DNA of 64,000 bases from Tanypteryx hageni (lineage: Eukaryota > Arthropoda > Insecta > Odonata > Petaluridae), in assembly GCA_028673005.1 (NCBI GenBank), contig CM054113.1, positions 66,664,850 through 66,728,849 of the forward strand, written 5' to 3'. The notes under the pieces were generated by a model. The model ran no database searches, was not told the origin of the DNA, and saw only the letters and a list, made by a program, of their open reading frames with translations. The position numbers and the translations under genes were made by a program. This document shows, one piece after another, positions 25,407 through 38,285 of the stretch; position 1 is the stretch's first letter; each line of letters opens with the position of its first letter.

Positions 25407-27009
25407 GGACCAGAAGTTAAAAGACACGAGAAAGTTCCTGCAACGTATGTTGCACCGATTTTTTTTTCGTCTGCGTTCGTAATTGAAACGATAGCGTTCG
25501 GAAAACATACATAAATTTCTTTTTACGTAATTGCCTCTGGTCTCCTCTTCCACTACCTTCTCCCACCTCTTCCAACTTCCTACCTCTCCCCTCCTTTCTC
25601 TCATTCCTTCTCCTCCTCACCCCCCTCCTCCCCCTCTTTCCTAACGACTACAGTTCCTTCGTCGGATTTTGGTCGCGTCAAAAAAAGACAATAAACCCCG
25701 TCCGCTGCGCGGCGCTATAAAAATCGTTAATGGCGAATGCGATGGTCATTCTATGTCTCTCTCTGAAGTCTCAGTTTGGTCGTCTCGCCCACTTCGGCTT
25801 AAAATAAAAACCTTTATCGATCAATCCTCTTCGCTCCTCCTCCGACGATAACACGCTCCCATCTCTTCGTATTCCTTTGATCTCGACCGAAGGCAACTCC
25901 CTATTTTGGAATCTGCTACCTCCTCTGGATAAATCAAATTTAATGCCTTCTATCGTATAACCGGCAAAAGAAATGTAATCGTTAGGCTGGCGGTTATCTG
26001 TCTTCGTTTTCTCCGTTCTCGCTCGGCGCGTGATTTTATTTTTTATTATTGATGTCGTTGCTCTCTCCCACTGGTATATATGTTGTGCTACCGAGGCCCA
26101 AGGTTTTCTTCGGAACCGAACCTATCCTGGTTGATCGGATGTTCCGGTTGATGGATGTGCCTATTCACACGTACCATATTTAAAGAATTGAAAAAAAACG
26201 AATAAATAGTAAATATTAACTTGTATGAATAATGAATTTTATCGGGAGAATGTTTTTTTTTTAATTTCATCTTAATTATGAATACGTTGAAAATTCATTT
26301 GCCAAAATTTTAGGTCATTGGCTATACACTTTCCAATATTTTTCCTATCCACTGTTGTTGGTGACTGAAATGGCTGAGAACGTAAAGATATATTTAAAAA
26401 ATGTGATTTTATGTTATTGTGATAAGTTTACTGGTTAAGTGTACCGCGTTACACATTAGCATATTTATATTAGGAGTATGGCGTATATATATCTAAGCAC
26501 GTAACACACTAAAAGAAATTTTAAAGTTATAAGTTTTTAAAATTCCGGTTAATCGACATTACGGTCGTCCGATATCCGGTTAATCGGAAGTTTGCCGTAA
26601 TACGAGAACAAAGACGTTGCATTCAGTGTTGCAGGATTCAACCAGCGCTGCTCACGCCACCTACGATAACCGCACGCTCGTGTTGCCAGAATCTTCACAG
26701 CCTTAAAAATACTCAAGTGTTTTGTTTTTGTGCCGACCGGGATGGTCTAATTTCATCGCTCATGCGTTAATATCCCATCAAGAGTCATCATCAAGTTTTC
26801 TGGAATGTTTAGCCATATCGGTTTTATAGCACTCTTCAAAGTTTTATTTACCCCGAGCTCGGCGTTTTGGTATTTTTGCCTTTGCTTCCTTTTGCTCTGT
26901 TATCCGTCAACTCCGACTTCTTTTTGTGTTCGACCATTAAAGATTTATTTCGTGACTTTTAAATAGATCGGTAACATATCAGATGCGATTAATTTTTCCT
27001 GCTAATCTA

Positions 27010-27370
27010 TCCGTTATCCTTTTGTAGTAGTATTCTGATTCAGAATGGAACAAAAGTGCCAAATGGATCAGGACGAGGAGCAAAGAAGGCGTACTTGGAG
27101 AGTTGATATTTAATGAAAGGGAGTTTGAGTCAAGGTACTGAAGTTAGTGGAAAGTTGGATATGCAGGTGTGTGGCGTGGATTATGCTGAAAGAAGGTGTG
27201 AGCAAATTAGAGGGTTTTGAGATGGCGTAGACTGGATGAAATTAGCAGGACTGAAGGAAAAAGAAATGATACAGTGTTAAACACAGCAGAAGAAGAAGGA
27301 GAAGCTTTATTAGAGTAATAAGGATTAGACAGAAGAAATGGGTGGGTAAAATTTTCAAAAAAGTCACTGG
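27010..27370 (+). mobile_element. Degenerate LINE reverse-transcriptase tail
   Basis: Translating in shifting frames gives pieces such as AKKAYL, LKEGVSKLEGFEM and RIRQKKWVGKI. These correspond to the C-terminal end of non-LTR retrotransposon ORF2, where the family has a KRLEAFEMWCWRRM-like block and then RQRKWIGH. Several stops and frame changes show it is a fossil. The clade is uncertain. Confidence 0.55.
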
Positions 27371-28656
27371 ATCAGCCTAAAGCCGAATTCGAGGTATAAA
27401 ATATACGATAGCGATCACTCATCCCATTGTGTGCACCCATGTTTGTTTCACCTGAGCTATTAGTAATCTGGTTTTCATTGGACAATCTATGATAGAAGAA
27501 TTCGTGGAATTTTTTGACCGACTTTGCTAATCAATCCTCAAAATACTCCAAGTGACAATCTCTGCGTATCTGTCTAATTTTCTTCTACCAGACTTTTTAT
27601 TCCCATTATCTCTTCTTCCGAAAACATCCGTCTCCTCTGACTATTTCTCGGAATGAATTATCTGGTTCGCCTCATGTCTTGATTCCAGTAGAAAATCCAA
27701 TTATAAAAACCCATTGCCATAAATCAGTTCATGGCACTTAAGGCTACAAAACGGCGGTCCTCAGTGGTAATTCGCCGATCGTAGACTCTGAAAAGATGCT
27801 TCTTTGGTTGATTTTCATTGACTCTATACCTTCAACACCGACCTCTTTCGTCGATATTTTTTTTAGGGATTCGAGAATTATTTCTCCTCGATTGCTCGCT
27901 TTCCTTTTTTGTCTATTTTCCTGTTCTTTCATTTCCTTTTGTTTCTCCCGTTCTCCATTTTCGTCCTCCATCCATAAGTCCTTACCACATTTCACGTGCA
28001 AATGGCTCGCCATGCCTGGCGTCCGTTTGTCTTAATCCTTGTGCTTTCCTTCAAGGGAAAGAGATATTCCGCTTGATTGATCGTCCTCTCCTTTCATTCG
28101 GAATGGCAGAGTTTATTTATTTTCTGGATATAAACAAACTACCATTTTCCGCTCTTCATGTTGCACGTACGAAGCGCCGCAGCGACTTACGGTGGTCCCT
28201 GTGTTTGTGTTTATTTTACACACCAAAGTCCTCGCCATACGTCGGAGATACGTTCCTGAAAACCAGGTCGCATATGGAACGAACCTAAATTTGCAAAGGA
28301 AATAATGATAAAAAGTGTGGGTTACGCTCATGGCGAAATTTTTGTGACGCTGATGTATCATTTTCAACCAAAACAAAACTTAATAATAGAGAAAATTTTA
28401 TGTCAAAAGCCGATAAACAAAATTAATAATGAGCTGTAAAATGAATTACGAGTGAAGATATTTCATATAATAGAAATAAAAACAATTACAACAATTGTTT
28501 TTATTCCTATTATGGAATCTTTCCAAGTGTTTTAAAGTTCATATACTTAAGAAAACTCACTTAAGTAGATCCTGAAGCTTGTTTTTGGAGGAATGTCGAT
28601 ATGGGGGCATAAGTCACACAATGGGACATGCTTATTTACTAATTATTATTATAGAC

Positions 28657-29861
28657 TACGGTGACCATACGTCCCGTTGTCCCGATAAAGTTAAAACGGG
28701 ACGCCAATTGTCCCGTTTTTCCGAGGGGGCCATTTAATATACAAAGTTACACGAAAAATTAATCCTTCAAATATCATGAAAGTTATAGACGAAGACGAGC
28801 TTTTCGATGAATACCACCATGTTACGAATATCAGTACAAGCAAAATTGCCGAGCGGAACACCACTTTAACTGAAACTGTCGAACGATAGTTTGTGCAAGG
28901 TGAAAGAATTTCGTTAAAAACATTCAAATGATTTTGGAATTTGCTTCAGCTATTCTCGGCACAAGCTCAGCTATAGAAAGAATGTTTTCTATCACAAATG
29001 CTGTAGACAGACGAAAAGAACCGTTTCCTCCTTGGAAACATCAAAGCAGTGTTCGTGACAAAAGCTCATTTTCCTGAACTATCGTGCAACGACTTTTGCA
29101 ATTTGCTTTCAAACAATCCCACTGCAAGAAATATCTTCGTCCGCAAAGTACAAAACGTCTGCGCAAGAGGATGAATCATCAACTCATACCAGCTTCAGAA
29201 TCAACTCCTCCAACGTCAGTTGCAAATTAATTGCAAATAAAACTTAATAAATATTTAAATAGCAAATTAATTCGTTGTTTAACCACCTATATTTCAGGAT
29301 TGTTAAGCTAAATTTTTATTTAGCTCCAGTTGGGATTATGCTTTTGAACGACTTGTTTCATTGAATTAAAATTTACGTGTCGGCCGTTTTTAATTTTTAA
29401 AATCTGATTATTCTATTGTATAACAAAGTATGTAATGATAAAAATATCACATCAATGTATCGGAATCGGAAAAGTGAAAATTTTCCCCAAAATTTCATAT
29501 TGCATTTTATTTCTTTTGAAATCTAGAAAAACTCGCTGAGCCTAAGATATTATACCGAGCCCGGGTACAGATCCCTAGATCCGGAGTCTCCAGGTCAAAA
29601 CGACACTGTTGGCAACCCTACTCTCATCCGTATTAGGTCATAATTGAATGGGTGGAATTTGACCATGTTAATTTAATTCTTTTAACTCCACACATCATTA
29701 CCTAAATATTTTTTTAATGTGTCGATGTTTTTCCTGCCTACAGAATTGTTCCGATTCTTTCAAATAAACCAAAGTTCCGTTTTTAAAAATCCTGCAAAAA
29801 TTTTGTCCCGTTTTGCCCCGCTGTTTGTAAGTTTTTTTGCCTTTTTGAAATGGTAACCCTA
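28657..29861 (+). mobile_element. hAT transposon remnant with both ends
   Basis: The element starts TACGGTGACCATACGTCCCG and ends ATGGTAACCCTA; 12-base ends match at 10 of 12 when inverted. The flanks TTATAGAC (28649) and TTATACAC (29862) form an 8-base target duplication with one mismatch, as expected for hAT. Inside, from about 28935, a broken frame encodes LEFASAILGTSSAIERMFS, then AVFVTKAHFPELSCNDFCN. These are the hAT C-terminal dimerisation block (family pattern FA..LPGTSA..ERVFS). Most of the transposase upstream is missing, so this is an internally deleted, dead copy. Confidence 0.8.
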
Positions 29862-32592
29862 TTATACACGATACAGTATAACTGTATAAATATGTGCAAG
29901 ATTGATTAATTCATCAAGAACTATTAATGTTAAACGAAAAATATCCATAATTTTAAGAGGACGACAGCTATACTCTACTAGCTCTCGATCGTTGAACAAA
30001 AGTATTATACGGGCAAGACAAAAACGTTCTTGCGTTGACAGTATCGACACAATATCACAGATAAATAACGTTGACGTCAACCTTACAGCGAATGTAATCT
30101 ATGAAACTTCGCCTTTTACCATTCACAATACGACGCACATGATAATCGAAACGACGTATAACGAAACACGCTCCTCTATTCATCGACGACAGCGCATGGC
30201 GGGGCGACACATAGCAGGGGCCTGATCGATCGTATGCTCCCCCAAAAAACAACAAAGTAGTATTTTAACGCCTTTCGCGTTATTTGAGCTGAGATACACA
30301 TGGCCGGAAGGTTCCCGTGTGTTTATTTTATTCGCGCTCCCGCTTTCCTCATCCAATTTTCTTTTTACTCATCCAATTTCCGTTCTCCACTCCCACGACA
30401 TGTTTTCTAACGCTTCAGTTATTTGGCTGCAACGTATATTCCTTTCTGCTCCCATCTAACGTGATGCAGAGGTTAAGGGTTTGTATTTAATATGACGTTC
30501 GGATTAATTACTTCTCTAAAAAGCTGTCGTGTTTTCCTTTCTCTCGTACGAAATCCTGTGTTCGTGGAAAAATTCGAATACGAGATTTTTTTAATGAATG
30601 ATCACGTTTTAAATGACCCCAGAGACGGAAAAGTGGTTTTTGCGATTCCAGGTTGTCTCGTTGTATGCACGGCTTCAATGTGATATGGTGAAATCTCGCT
30701 TTTCTATCGGGTATCATTCGGAACTGAAGCATTGTTGAACTGAATCATTTCGCACAACAATGGAAGGTACCAGTTCATTGTTGCCGATTTTCACAAAGCA
30801 TCTATTTTATAAAAGGCGGCTTCAAGAATTTTGTTTAAAATTCATCCAGTTATAGAGAATGCTGTGTGTGCAACACAGCATTTGCCAAAATGCCTGACAA
30901 TATAATTATATAGTGATCAATAAAATTATAATGTATCGAGCATTACGCCCAGCTACCGCAAAGCTGTCTATACAATTATGTAACGAGAGACATTACTATG
31001 GGTTGGAAACGCACGGGTGATAAAAATTGTGTACCAGTTTTTCCGTATCAATCCTGTGATGGTTTCCAAGATTTGTTTTACATCGCTAACACCATTATTG
31101 GCCTTATATCCGGAAACATCTCCTCTGCTGTTCTATCGACACATTTTGGTGTTTTATTCTTAGAAAGCATAAAAACTGATATCTTTTCAGACGTTGATAC
31201 GATGCTGTTTGGGAAGTAGGGAGAATTTTATGCCGCGCCGACCCTTGGGAAAGATAGGCATTGCCTCTTTGGGATATAGGCACTGGGTGAACTGGCCTTT
31301 GCTGAACTACTCACACTCTTTTCCATCCCTATCTTTAGAACTCGCTTCTTATGCTTGGTCTAAAAAAGGAGAATAATGTTTCTGCCAGTATAGCACGCTG
31401 AGTACGTAGAACGCGCGTTCTCTTGAAGCCAGTGACCGCACCATTGTCCTTTAAAGAGCCTATGAAAGGCATGTGGCTCCTCTATGCAGAGTGCATTGGT
31501 CGAGTGGTTTCATCTTCTTGTAAATTAATCTGTTTATCGTAATTTCTGAAAAGGTCGCAATGCACGCCTTTAAATCTCGATTTCGCAATACACATTTTAA
31601 TTATCATCTATCTTGATTAGCATACAATAATTTCGCTAAAAATATATTTTTTTTGCTTCATTACTTGGAGAAAGTACTTTTAGTTTTTTCCAGGAGTGAG
31701 AATGGGGATAAAATGAAACGGGTTGGAGGTATTTTCGTGGAACTTATCGCTGAATAATGCCTAGACTGGAAAAAGGAAAGCAGCACATTTAAAATTTCTT
31801 ATCACTCTCGTACCTGGAGTGCAGTTATGCAATTTTAAGTATAAATGACGCATATGTTTTTCTAAGCAGAGAGGCTGGAAAGTCGTATTGATATTCCTGA
31901 TGTAATCAGCAATGAATCCGAATATTTTCAGAGGTAGGTACTTATTAATATTATCACTGAAAATATTGAAAACATATTCAATGAAAATTCTTAAAAATGC
32001 AACTCAAATAGGATTTGAGATTGATTTATATTTAGTCTTTGGTATCGGAAATTGCATTTTATTATGTGTAAAGTTTTTTTAAATCGATCTATCGCAAGTT
32101 TATAATTTCATTAATTTAATATGTGTTATCCCAGAGCTTTTTTATCACCGAAAAATTTGTCCTCGAAGCGTTTTAAATCAATTACTACAATTTTCTCTAA
32201 CTAATAGAAAGTGTGAATTATATAAATAGAACGAGTGGCCTCACATAACTGGTTTGCATAAAACGATAAATATAAACGGAATTGTTTTCGTAGCTAATGA
32301 GATTTACCGATGCTATCCAATAGTAAACGGTGCTGCAGAGATGCGTTTCGAAAATAGGCGAATATTAAGTTTGTGAATCACGCGCGCTTCTTGGAACAAT
32401 ACTCGCCGCGTTGCGTAACTTCCTCCCCGTTCACTCCACGTCCACAGCGCCGCCGCCATGCCTTCTGATGCATCCGACTAACATAAGTACAGGTAGCTTC
32501 GGCAGACTTCATCAAAGTAATGACGGCATCGGTGACGCCATTCTAATCACCCTCCTAATATAATCCCGCTCTGCTTCTCTTCCACCTCTCAG

Positions 32593-33412
32593 CATCTCGC
32601 CAGCGCCAGCACTAGCAGCAGCAGCACCAGCAGCAGCTCTCGGGTCGCGAAGAGGGTGCACCACAGCAGCAGCCACCACAGCAGCAGTCACCTGGTGAGC
32701 TCCTCCTCGGAGATGAAGGCGTCTTCCGTCAAATCTGATCTGTCCGAACTCCAGTCGAGCATCACGGAAATGAAGAACTTGTCGAGCAGCACCACGAGCC
32801 AGAGCGGGACGTCGAGGAGTTCGAACTTCAAAGGCCTCGCCCCCGCCGCCGCCTCGCCCTCCCCCTCCCCTCCTTCCCTCGTCTCCTCATCCCCTCCCTC
32901 CGTCCCCCTCCCCCCCCACCTCCTCCCCTCCCCGCACCCCCTCCCCCACCTCCGCCATGGCACCGATCGCCACCCTCCTCAAGGATTCCATCGAGGACCT
33001 GACCAACGGCGCCACGGAGCTCTCGGAAGGGACTCCGGGAGGGAGTTCCTCATCCCCGGAGCCTCTGGTGACCTTCCCGGACCCCGACACGCCCCCCACC
33101 CCGGGTTCCTCGCTGGTGCACCCTCTCGCCCACCCTCTCGGACACGCGCAGTCGCACGCGCAAGGACACTTCCACCACGTGAATTCTTCCTCGTCGGAAA
33201 TGAAGTTCGAGCAGAAGAGGATGACATCTGCCTCGAAGACGAAGGTGGTTAGGGACTCGTTCAGCGCCGAGAGTGCGACTGCGAACACTGCCGAAGTGAA
33301 GAGGGTGCAGGCGGGTGACGTGAGTTACAGCGAGCAGTCAGCCGCTTCCGCGGTCAGGGCGAGGATGGAGGCTGAGGGAGTGACGGCGGAGAAGACGTCA
33401 GCCATCAAACAG
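32593..33412 (+). CDS. Sarm1: SARM Ser/Pro-rich exon (carries a +1 frame break)
   Basis: The acceptor CACCTCTCAG ends at 32592 and the donor ATCAAACAG|GTGGGC is at 33413. From 32593 the phase-0 frame encodes HLASAS, Ser/His-rich sequence, then EMKASSVKSDLSELQSS and a Pro-rich run. The next exon requires a different frame, which reads MAPIATLLKDSIEDLTNG from 32957, then EMKFEQKRMTSASKTKVV and ends SAIKQ. The exon is 820 bases, one more than a multiple of three. The switch falls in the C-rich stretch near 32850-32957, which includes a run of eight C at 32910-32917. A sequencing or assembly error is the simplest explanation. Alternatives are a real polymorphism or independent use of the ATG at 32957, whose context GCCGCCATGG-like (CCTCCGCCATGG) is strong. 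The product is a disordered regulatory region ahead of the ARM domain. Confidence 0.8.
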
Positions 33413-34714
33413 GTGGGCATTTACCAAACTTGGTCTCTCCCTCTCCCCCTTTACCCTCTTTCCCTCCCCCATTTCGTTCGGGTTTGTTTCTTTTCGCTTC
33501 TCGGAACGGGAAAGTTTTTCAACTTTCATAGAAACCGAGACAAAAAAATTTCGTTACGTATCGTGCGTGCGGCGATCCCAGGATCCATCGCGTGCGTTAC
33601 GAGTTTGACAGTTGAAGGACGCGGGCACGCGATGGCGAAGTTGGGTTTTTTTTTAACTTTTCGAGTGATTACCGTTCGAAATTGCTTCTGGCGGGAGTTT
33701 CGCGCGTTTGAGATCTTGTCGCGTTAAATGCGGAGAATGACGCAACCGCGTGAACGAATCCATAATGCTCTAGCTTGGTAAATAATAGGTCGTAATACGG
33801 ATGATGTGTGTGTAGATCATAGCGTTGTAATTTGTGATGTCATGACCTATAATAACAATCGACTGTTTTGATATTAATAAACCATTCGAGGAAATTTCCT
33901 CGGCTAAAAATGCTGTATTAGCGATCGATTATCGCTCGCTACTGCGTGTTCAGGAATTCCGAATTAGAATTTACTGTTTTCGAACGCATCGATGTAGTTT
34001 CCCGTCGAGGAAAACTGACTTGTGCGAAACCTCCTTCACTTTAAGCGTCCGCGTCGCCGTACACTCGGTCCATTGTGACCGAAACCAGCGCATACCGAAT
34101 TATCCGCTACAAATAATCGCTCCCTTCGTAAGTAACACTCTAATTATCGCCGCAGTTACAACCTTTAGCGACTTCCTAATTGCCACCAAAAACTTTGCAT
34201 AAACATTCACGACTTTATTTTCTCCCGAAAATCTTGAGTCATTTTCGTATAAATATAAGAAATATTTGCTCGCTCTCTCTCTCTCCGTCTTCGCTTGACA
34301 ACAACATTGTGGCGTTCTCTTCCAACTGCATACCATTCTAGTATTTGCGCTCGTATAATATTTAGCCGTTTAAAAAAGAAAACAAGCGAGAAATGAAAAT
34401 AACTTATTTCAGCTTACTTTACGTAATTAGTTTATATTCGCTAAACTCCGAAGCACGCTTTCTTTCTTTCTCACTCCTCTCTGTGTCATTTCCTCGTAGC
34501 CAGCCTCTTCTACTACTCCCCCTCCCCTTCTCCCATTCCTCCTCCTCTCTCTCTCTCCTTTCCTCTCTTTTCCTCCCTCCCTCCCTCTCTCTTTCTCCCC
34601 CACTTCTTCTTTTTCCCAGCTTCGCGTTTCTCCGTATAGCTCAGCCTCCCCTCTTTCCGCGGAATATCCAACTCTTCCGACACACATATACTCCTTACTC
34701 ACGGTCTGGAATTA

Positions 34715-34748
34715 TCAGTTAGTGTGGAGTCTTCGGGACGCTGAGATC
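34715..34748 (+). promoter_or_regulatory. Core promoter: Inr plus DPE
   Basis: The initiator TCAGTT lies at 34715-34720, with the predicted +1 A at 34717. AGATC at 34744-34748 is exactly +28 to +32 and fits the DPE consensus RGWYV. Spacing of Inr and DPE is strict in arthropods, which makes chance less likely. A TATAAATA at 34756-34763 is a possible alternative element, but the next initiator-like TTCAGTG (A at 34801) is 45 bases away, too far for a usual TATA promoter. Confidence 0.55.
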
Positions 34749-34852
34749 TCTTCTTTATAAATAGTTCTTTTAGCTCTCCTCCCCGCCTCGAATATCCTTC
34801 AGTGTTGGATCGGTGTGTTGCGCGGTTAAATCGCTGAGCATTTGGATAAGAG

Positions 34853-34954
34853 ATGGTTCAGAGGATAGAGGAATCGCTAGTCCAGCCCGGACGACCAATC
34901 CACTGGAAGTCTACCATCACAACCTCTTCTGCCTTCAGGGCTGCGGGACACGAG
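34853..34954 (+). CDS. Sarm1: Alternative SARM first coding exon (short isoform)
   Basis: The ATG sits in a good context (GAGATGG) with an in-frame TAA immediately upstream at 34847. It opens 34 codons, beginning MVQRIEESLVQPGRPIHWKS and ending in AAGHE, that stop at a donor CACGAG|GTCAGT. The exon ends in phase 0, which matches the acceptor at 47078. It lies about 135 bases downstream of the Inr/DPE promoter. The predicted short isoform would skip the Gly-rich and Ser/Pro-rich exons and join directly to the linker and ARM exons. The reading-frame and phase fit are direct observations. That this is a true isoform is inference, supported by known multiple promoters in insect Ect4 genes. Confidence 0.6.
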
Positions 34955-36589
34955 GTCAGTCAGCCGAATTGAGAGTGCGTTGTGTGTGTGTGTGTGCTTT
35001 CGGAGTGGGCGTTTTCCTCCTTTCCCTCTTCGTTATCTCAATACAACGTTCTCCCCCTGGGAGTTTGTTTAAAAACACTCGCGTCTTTTGTTTTTTGCTG
35101 AGGTTGATTTCTTTCTTCTCTCTCTCACGATCGGATTTGTTGACTGTTTAAGCCCCCCCCCCCTTTCCCCTATGCCCTTAGATGTTGAAGGGTGCTATTT
35201 CGGTGGGGGGTATTAGCAGTCAGCTTTGTGGACGTTTCGTTGTTGCGTTTTCTTCTTCTTCTCTTGTGCCGAGCGTAACGCGGATCTTCTTGTTTGGCGG
35301 CTCAAGTCGAAATAGAATTATCGTTTTAAAATAATCGGGCGGGTTGATGGGGCTGAAGATTGCTGGGATCGGATCCAAAATCTTTCGTGTGGGCTCCATA
35401 ACACGCGCTTCTGAATCTCGAAAAACCTTTTTTCTCTTTTCTGCAATCCCTTTGAGATTTCTCCTTTTTATTCGCGCCATGTTTAACTTCCGCCGAAAGG
35501 GATCGTCTGTCCTCGGAATCCTTTTCCTTTACTTTTCACTCGGAGAGAAATTTGTCTTCTTTTGAAGACTAGAGCCTGTTTGGAGCATTGTTGATGATAT
35601 GTAAAAGACTTTTTTTTAAACTGAACATCGCAGCGTTATGTTTTCGAATGATAATGACTAATTCTGACACGTGTGAGAATTTACTGATACAAAGGTCTCT
35701 AACACGCGGTCCGGCAGTTTTTTAAAACTGCGACTCTTTCATTAATTTAGCTTCAATGTATGTGGGGGGAGAGAGAAAGAATGGAAGATCATAAATTGAC
35801 ATAACGATGCGTATAAATATCAAAATGTTTAACGCTTAGGAAATGTGCGGTAGTTTTTATTAAAACGCCAACATTAGCGGTATGCTCAAGTTTTTACGAA
35901 ATAGTTATGCTCATTATTGTTACGTGCGTCTCACCATATACTATTTCGAATTCATCCATTCGCTGTCCATGTAATTTGATTTAATATTATTGTAAAAGTT
36001 GTCCACTGTTTTTCGTTTCTCTTATTCGTTTTGCGCAATTTTATCAGGTCATTCTTCGGTATTGTTTACTCTCCGGGAATGGTTTTAATTTCCAAGTCTC
36101 GCGAGTACATTTTCAGGGAATTCGTTAAATAATTTTTTTAAATGTCTCAAACGGTTTATTTTTCAATCCCTGTTAGCTCATTCTCTCTACGAGTTGTTTG
36201 TTTTTCCTCCTGTTTTAATTTATATAACCTACCTTCAATTTTTTGCTTACCTTCCGGTCGTTTTGTTGTTTTTTTAACTTTCGAACTATTTCAGAGCATG
36301 GCTGGACCTTTATTTTGCAGCGCCATCGCTCAATTTATTTATTTATTTATTTGAAGTACAATGAGGAGGTGTGCGTGAGGTCCGTGACGGACCTTGGCTT
36401 GAGCGTGGCGCATAAATATTTATGCGTGGAGAGAATTAGATGCCGCCTCAAACGATATGCTTCTGCATTCATGGTCTTCTTATTCTTTGACTACCGAATC
36501 TCAAGGATATTCGTCTCCCAATTCGGTTCAGCTTTTATTACGACTATATTCGCGGCAATATTTGAGTGCCGTGTAAGTACAACTGCAAG

Positions 36590-36800
36590 TTAAACCTCAA
36601 AACTCGCGGATTTGGCATTCGCGGTTTCTATTATTTGCGGGAAGGTGTCTGTGCACACCATTTTTTGATCAACTCGCGGCGTCATGGGTAAGGTGTTGTC
36701 GTCGATACGTAAGCAGTGGAGTTGTAATATACGCGAATTTAAAATTCGCCGTTATTTTTAAGAATATAACCCCACGAATGCTGATGGTTCCGAGTATACG
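36590..36800. repeat. pogo/Tigger-like non-autonomous remnant
   Basis: Phrases such as CTCGCGGATTTGGCATTCGC and GGTTTCTATTATTTGCGGG resemble Tigger-type ends. The distal part contains TATACGCGAATTTAAAATTCG and ATAACCCCACGAATGC. No transposase is seen. Confidence 0.35.
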
Positions 36801-38124
36801 CAGCTGAATTTTTCTCGAGATACAAGCATTCTAGATCGTAAAAAAAAGTTAACTCCCTCCTCCAGGAACTAATTCAGCGGTTCAATGGCGGAATTGGGTT
36901 TATGACGTTTCTCGGTAGGAGATATTCTCGGAATGCGTTATTTATAAATTTCGCCCATCGCTTGTTTTTCTTTTCCTCGCGCGCGCGTGCGCGAGTAACC
37001 ACCTTCGTTCCGAAAAAACTCGCATCTTTTCAAGCGAATCTATCTCACCTGAATTTCATCTTAGGATTTGGCTCGTGAACTCATTTCTCTCGCATTCTGC
37101 GTATTCCCTTTTTAAACCCTTCGCGGCGACGCGTCGCCGCTGGCGTCCGTGTCAATATGACTCTCTTCACTAATCTGCATGACTCCGTAATGACACTCAT
37201 TGGAAACATCTTCGTCCCACGCGCATGCGCAAAGAGCGTACGTATGCATATTCCAGAGAGTTCGTTGTGAGTGAAATATAACAGCTCTTCGTCGCCTTTC
37301 GATAACATTTCCTCGGTATTCTATTTGTGTATCCCAGCATCTTCTTATTTTTTTGCTTTTCCTGAGATTCCGTTGACGTCTGGGAAAGACCATGACGGAG
37401 AAACAGTGACGCATAAAACAGGGACTTGTATAAAGAAGACTAATTTAATGGCAGACGTGCTAAGCTCCAACTAATTCCGCGCTTTAAATTTAGAACTTGA
37501 CTTAATCTTTTCGGAAACCCGAGTTCGGCTTGATGGATTCATATTGTGATAATGATGGTAATTATTATTTATGTTGTTATTACGAGCAGGTGACAAGTTT
37601 TTTTCCAGATGCTCAGGAGTCACTTTTTACTCACTATGTACAATTTTTTAAAATAAATTACATTCATATTATATATACAGTTGTAAAAAATTTCGGACTA
37701 GTGAAAATTGAATGATTCTGTTTCGTATACCACGTGCAATTATCGATTCGAGGCGCGCTAAATGTAACTTTTAATGACACTTTAATTCCGCTAATATTCT
37801 CTCCTCCTTGCTAATCAAATGATTCATTTAATGGAACGAATTGACGAAGTATTTGAGTATGTATTGGAAAAATCTCGGTTTGGCTTAAATGTCACGAGTG
37901 CAGAATATTTTGAGCTAGATGTGGGATCCTTTGGGTAGGAAAATTTTCGCTACATGTTTGGATCGGTAAAAAAGTAATAATTTGTTTAAAAGGTTGTATT
38001 TTTTATGTTTATTTCATACTTTAGTTAATGGAGTGCTTATGGAAAAGCATTCTCCAAGCGACTACATATAAGTCTGTTGTTGCTTTTAGCTAATGGGATA
38101 TAAAGAAGTAGCGGATTTTTTCTC

Positions 38125-38285
38125 GATAGACGAGTGGTTAGCGTGTCTAACTCCCAATTCGCGGGTTCGAACCCTGCCGAGGTCATGGTCGTATTCGCTC
38201 GTAGCTCTGTGATTTCTGATATGATCTTCGTAAAAGGCTGTCGAGTGCTGTTATGGGCTTTTTAATAAATATACAAATACCGTGT
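38125..38285 (+). repeat. tRNA-derived SINE
   Basis: GATAGACGAGTGGTTAGCG (A-box-like) is followed by CGCGGGTTCGAACCCTGCC (B-box). A body of about 90 bases and an AATAAATATACAAATA tail complete a typical SINE layout. The tRNA-like part does not fold well enough to be called a functional tRNA gene. Confidence 0.6.

Larger units (their letters stand above)
15701..32592 (+). other. SARM long-isoform intron, 16.9 kb
   Basis: The intron is bounded by GTGAGG and a CCACCTCTCAG acceptor. It holds purine and pyrimidine tracts, two TA microsatellites, a hairpin MITE, hAT copies and a LINE tail, each listed separately. The open frames inside it are low-complexity (18459-19289, 20157-21459) or unrecognised (for example 23442-23900 and 29902-30225). 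I see no additional exon with protein-like conservation. Confidence 0.6.

Noticed and set aside
29902..30225. 107-codon frame after the hAT element
   Set aside because: No recognisable motif, and an opposite-strand frame of similar length overlaps it.
33253..33727. Continuation of the Ser/Pro-rich exon frame past 33412
   Set aside because: A good donor lies at 33413 and the translation after it (VGIYQTWSLPLPLYPLS onward) loses protein character.
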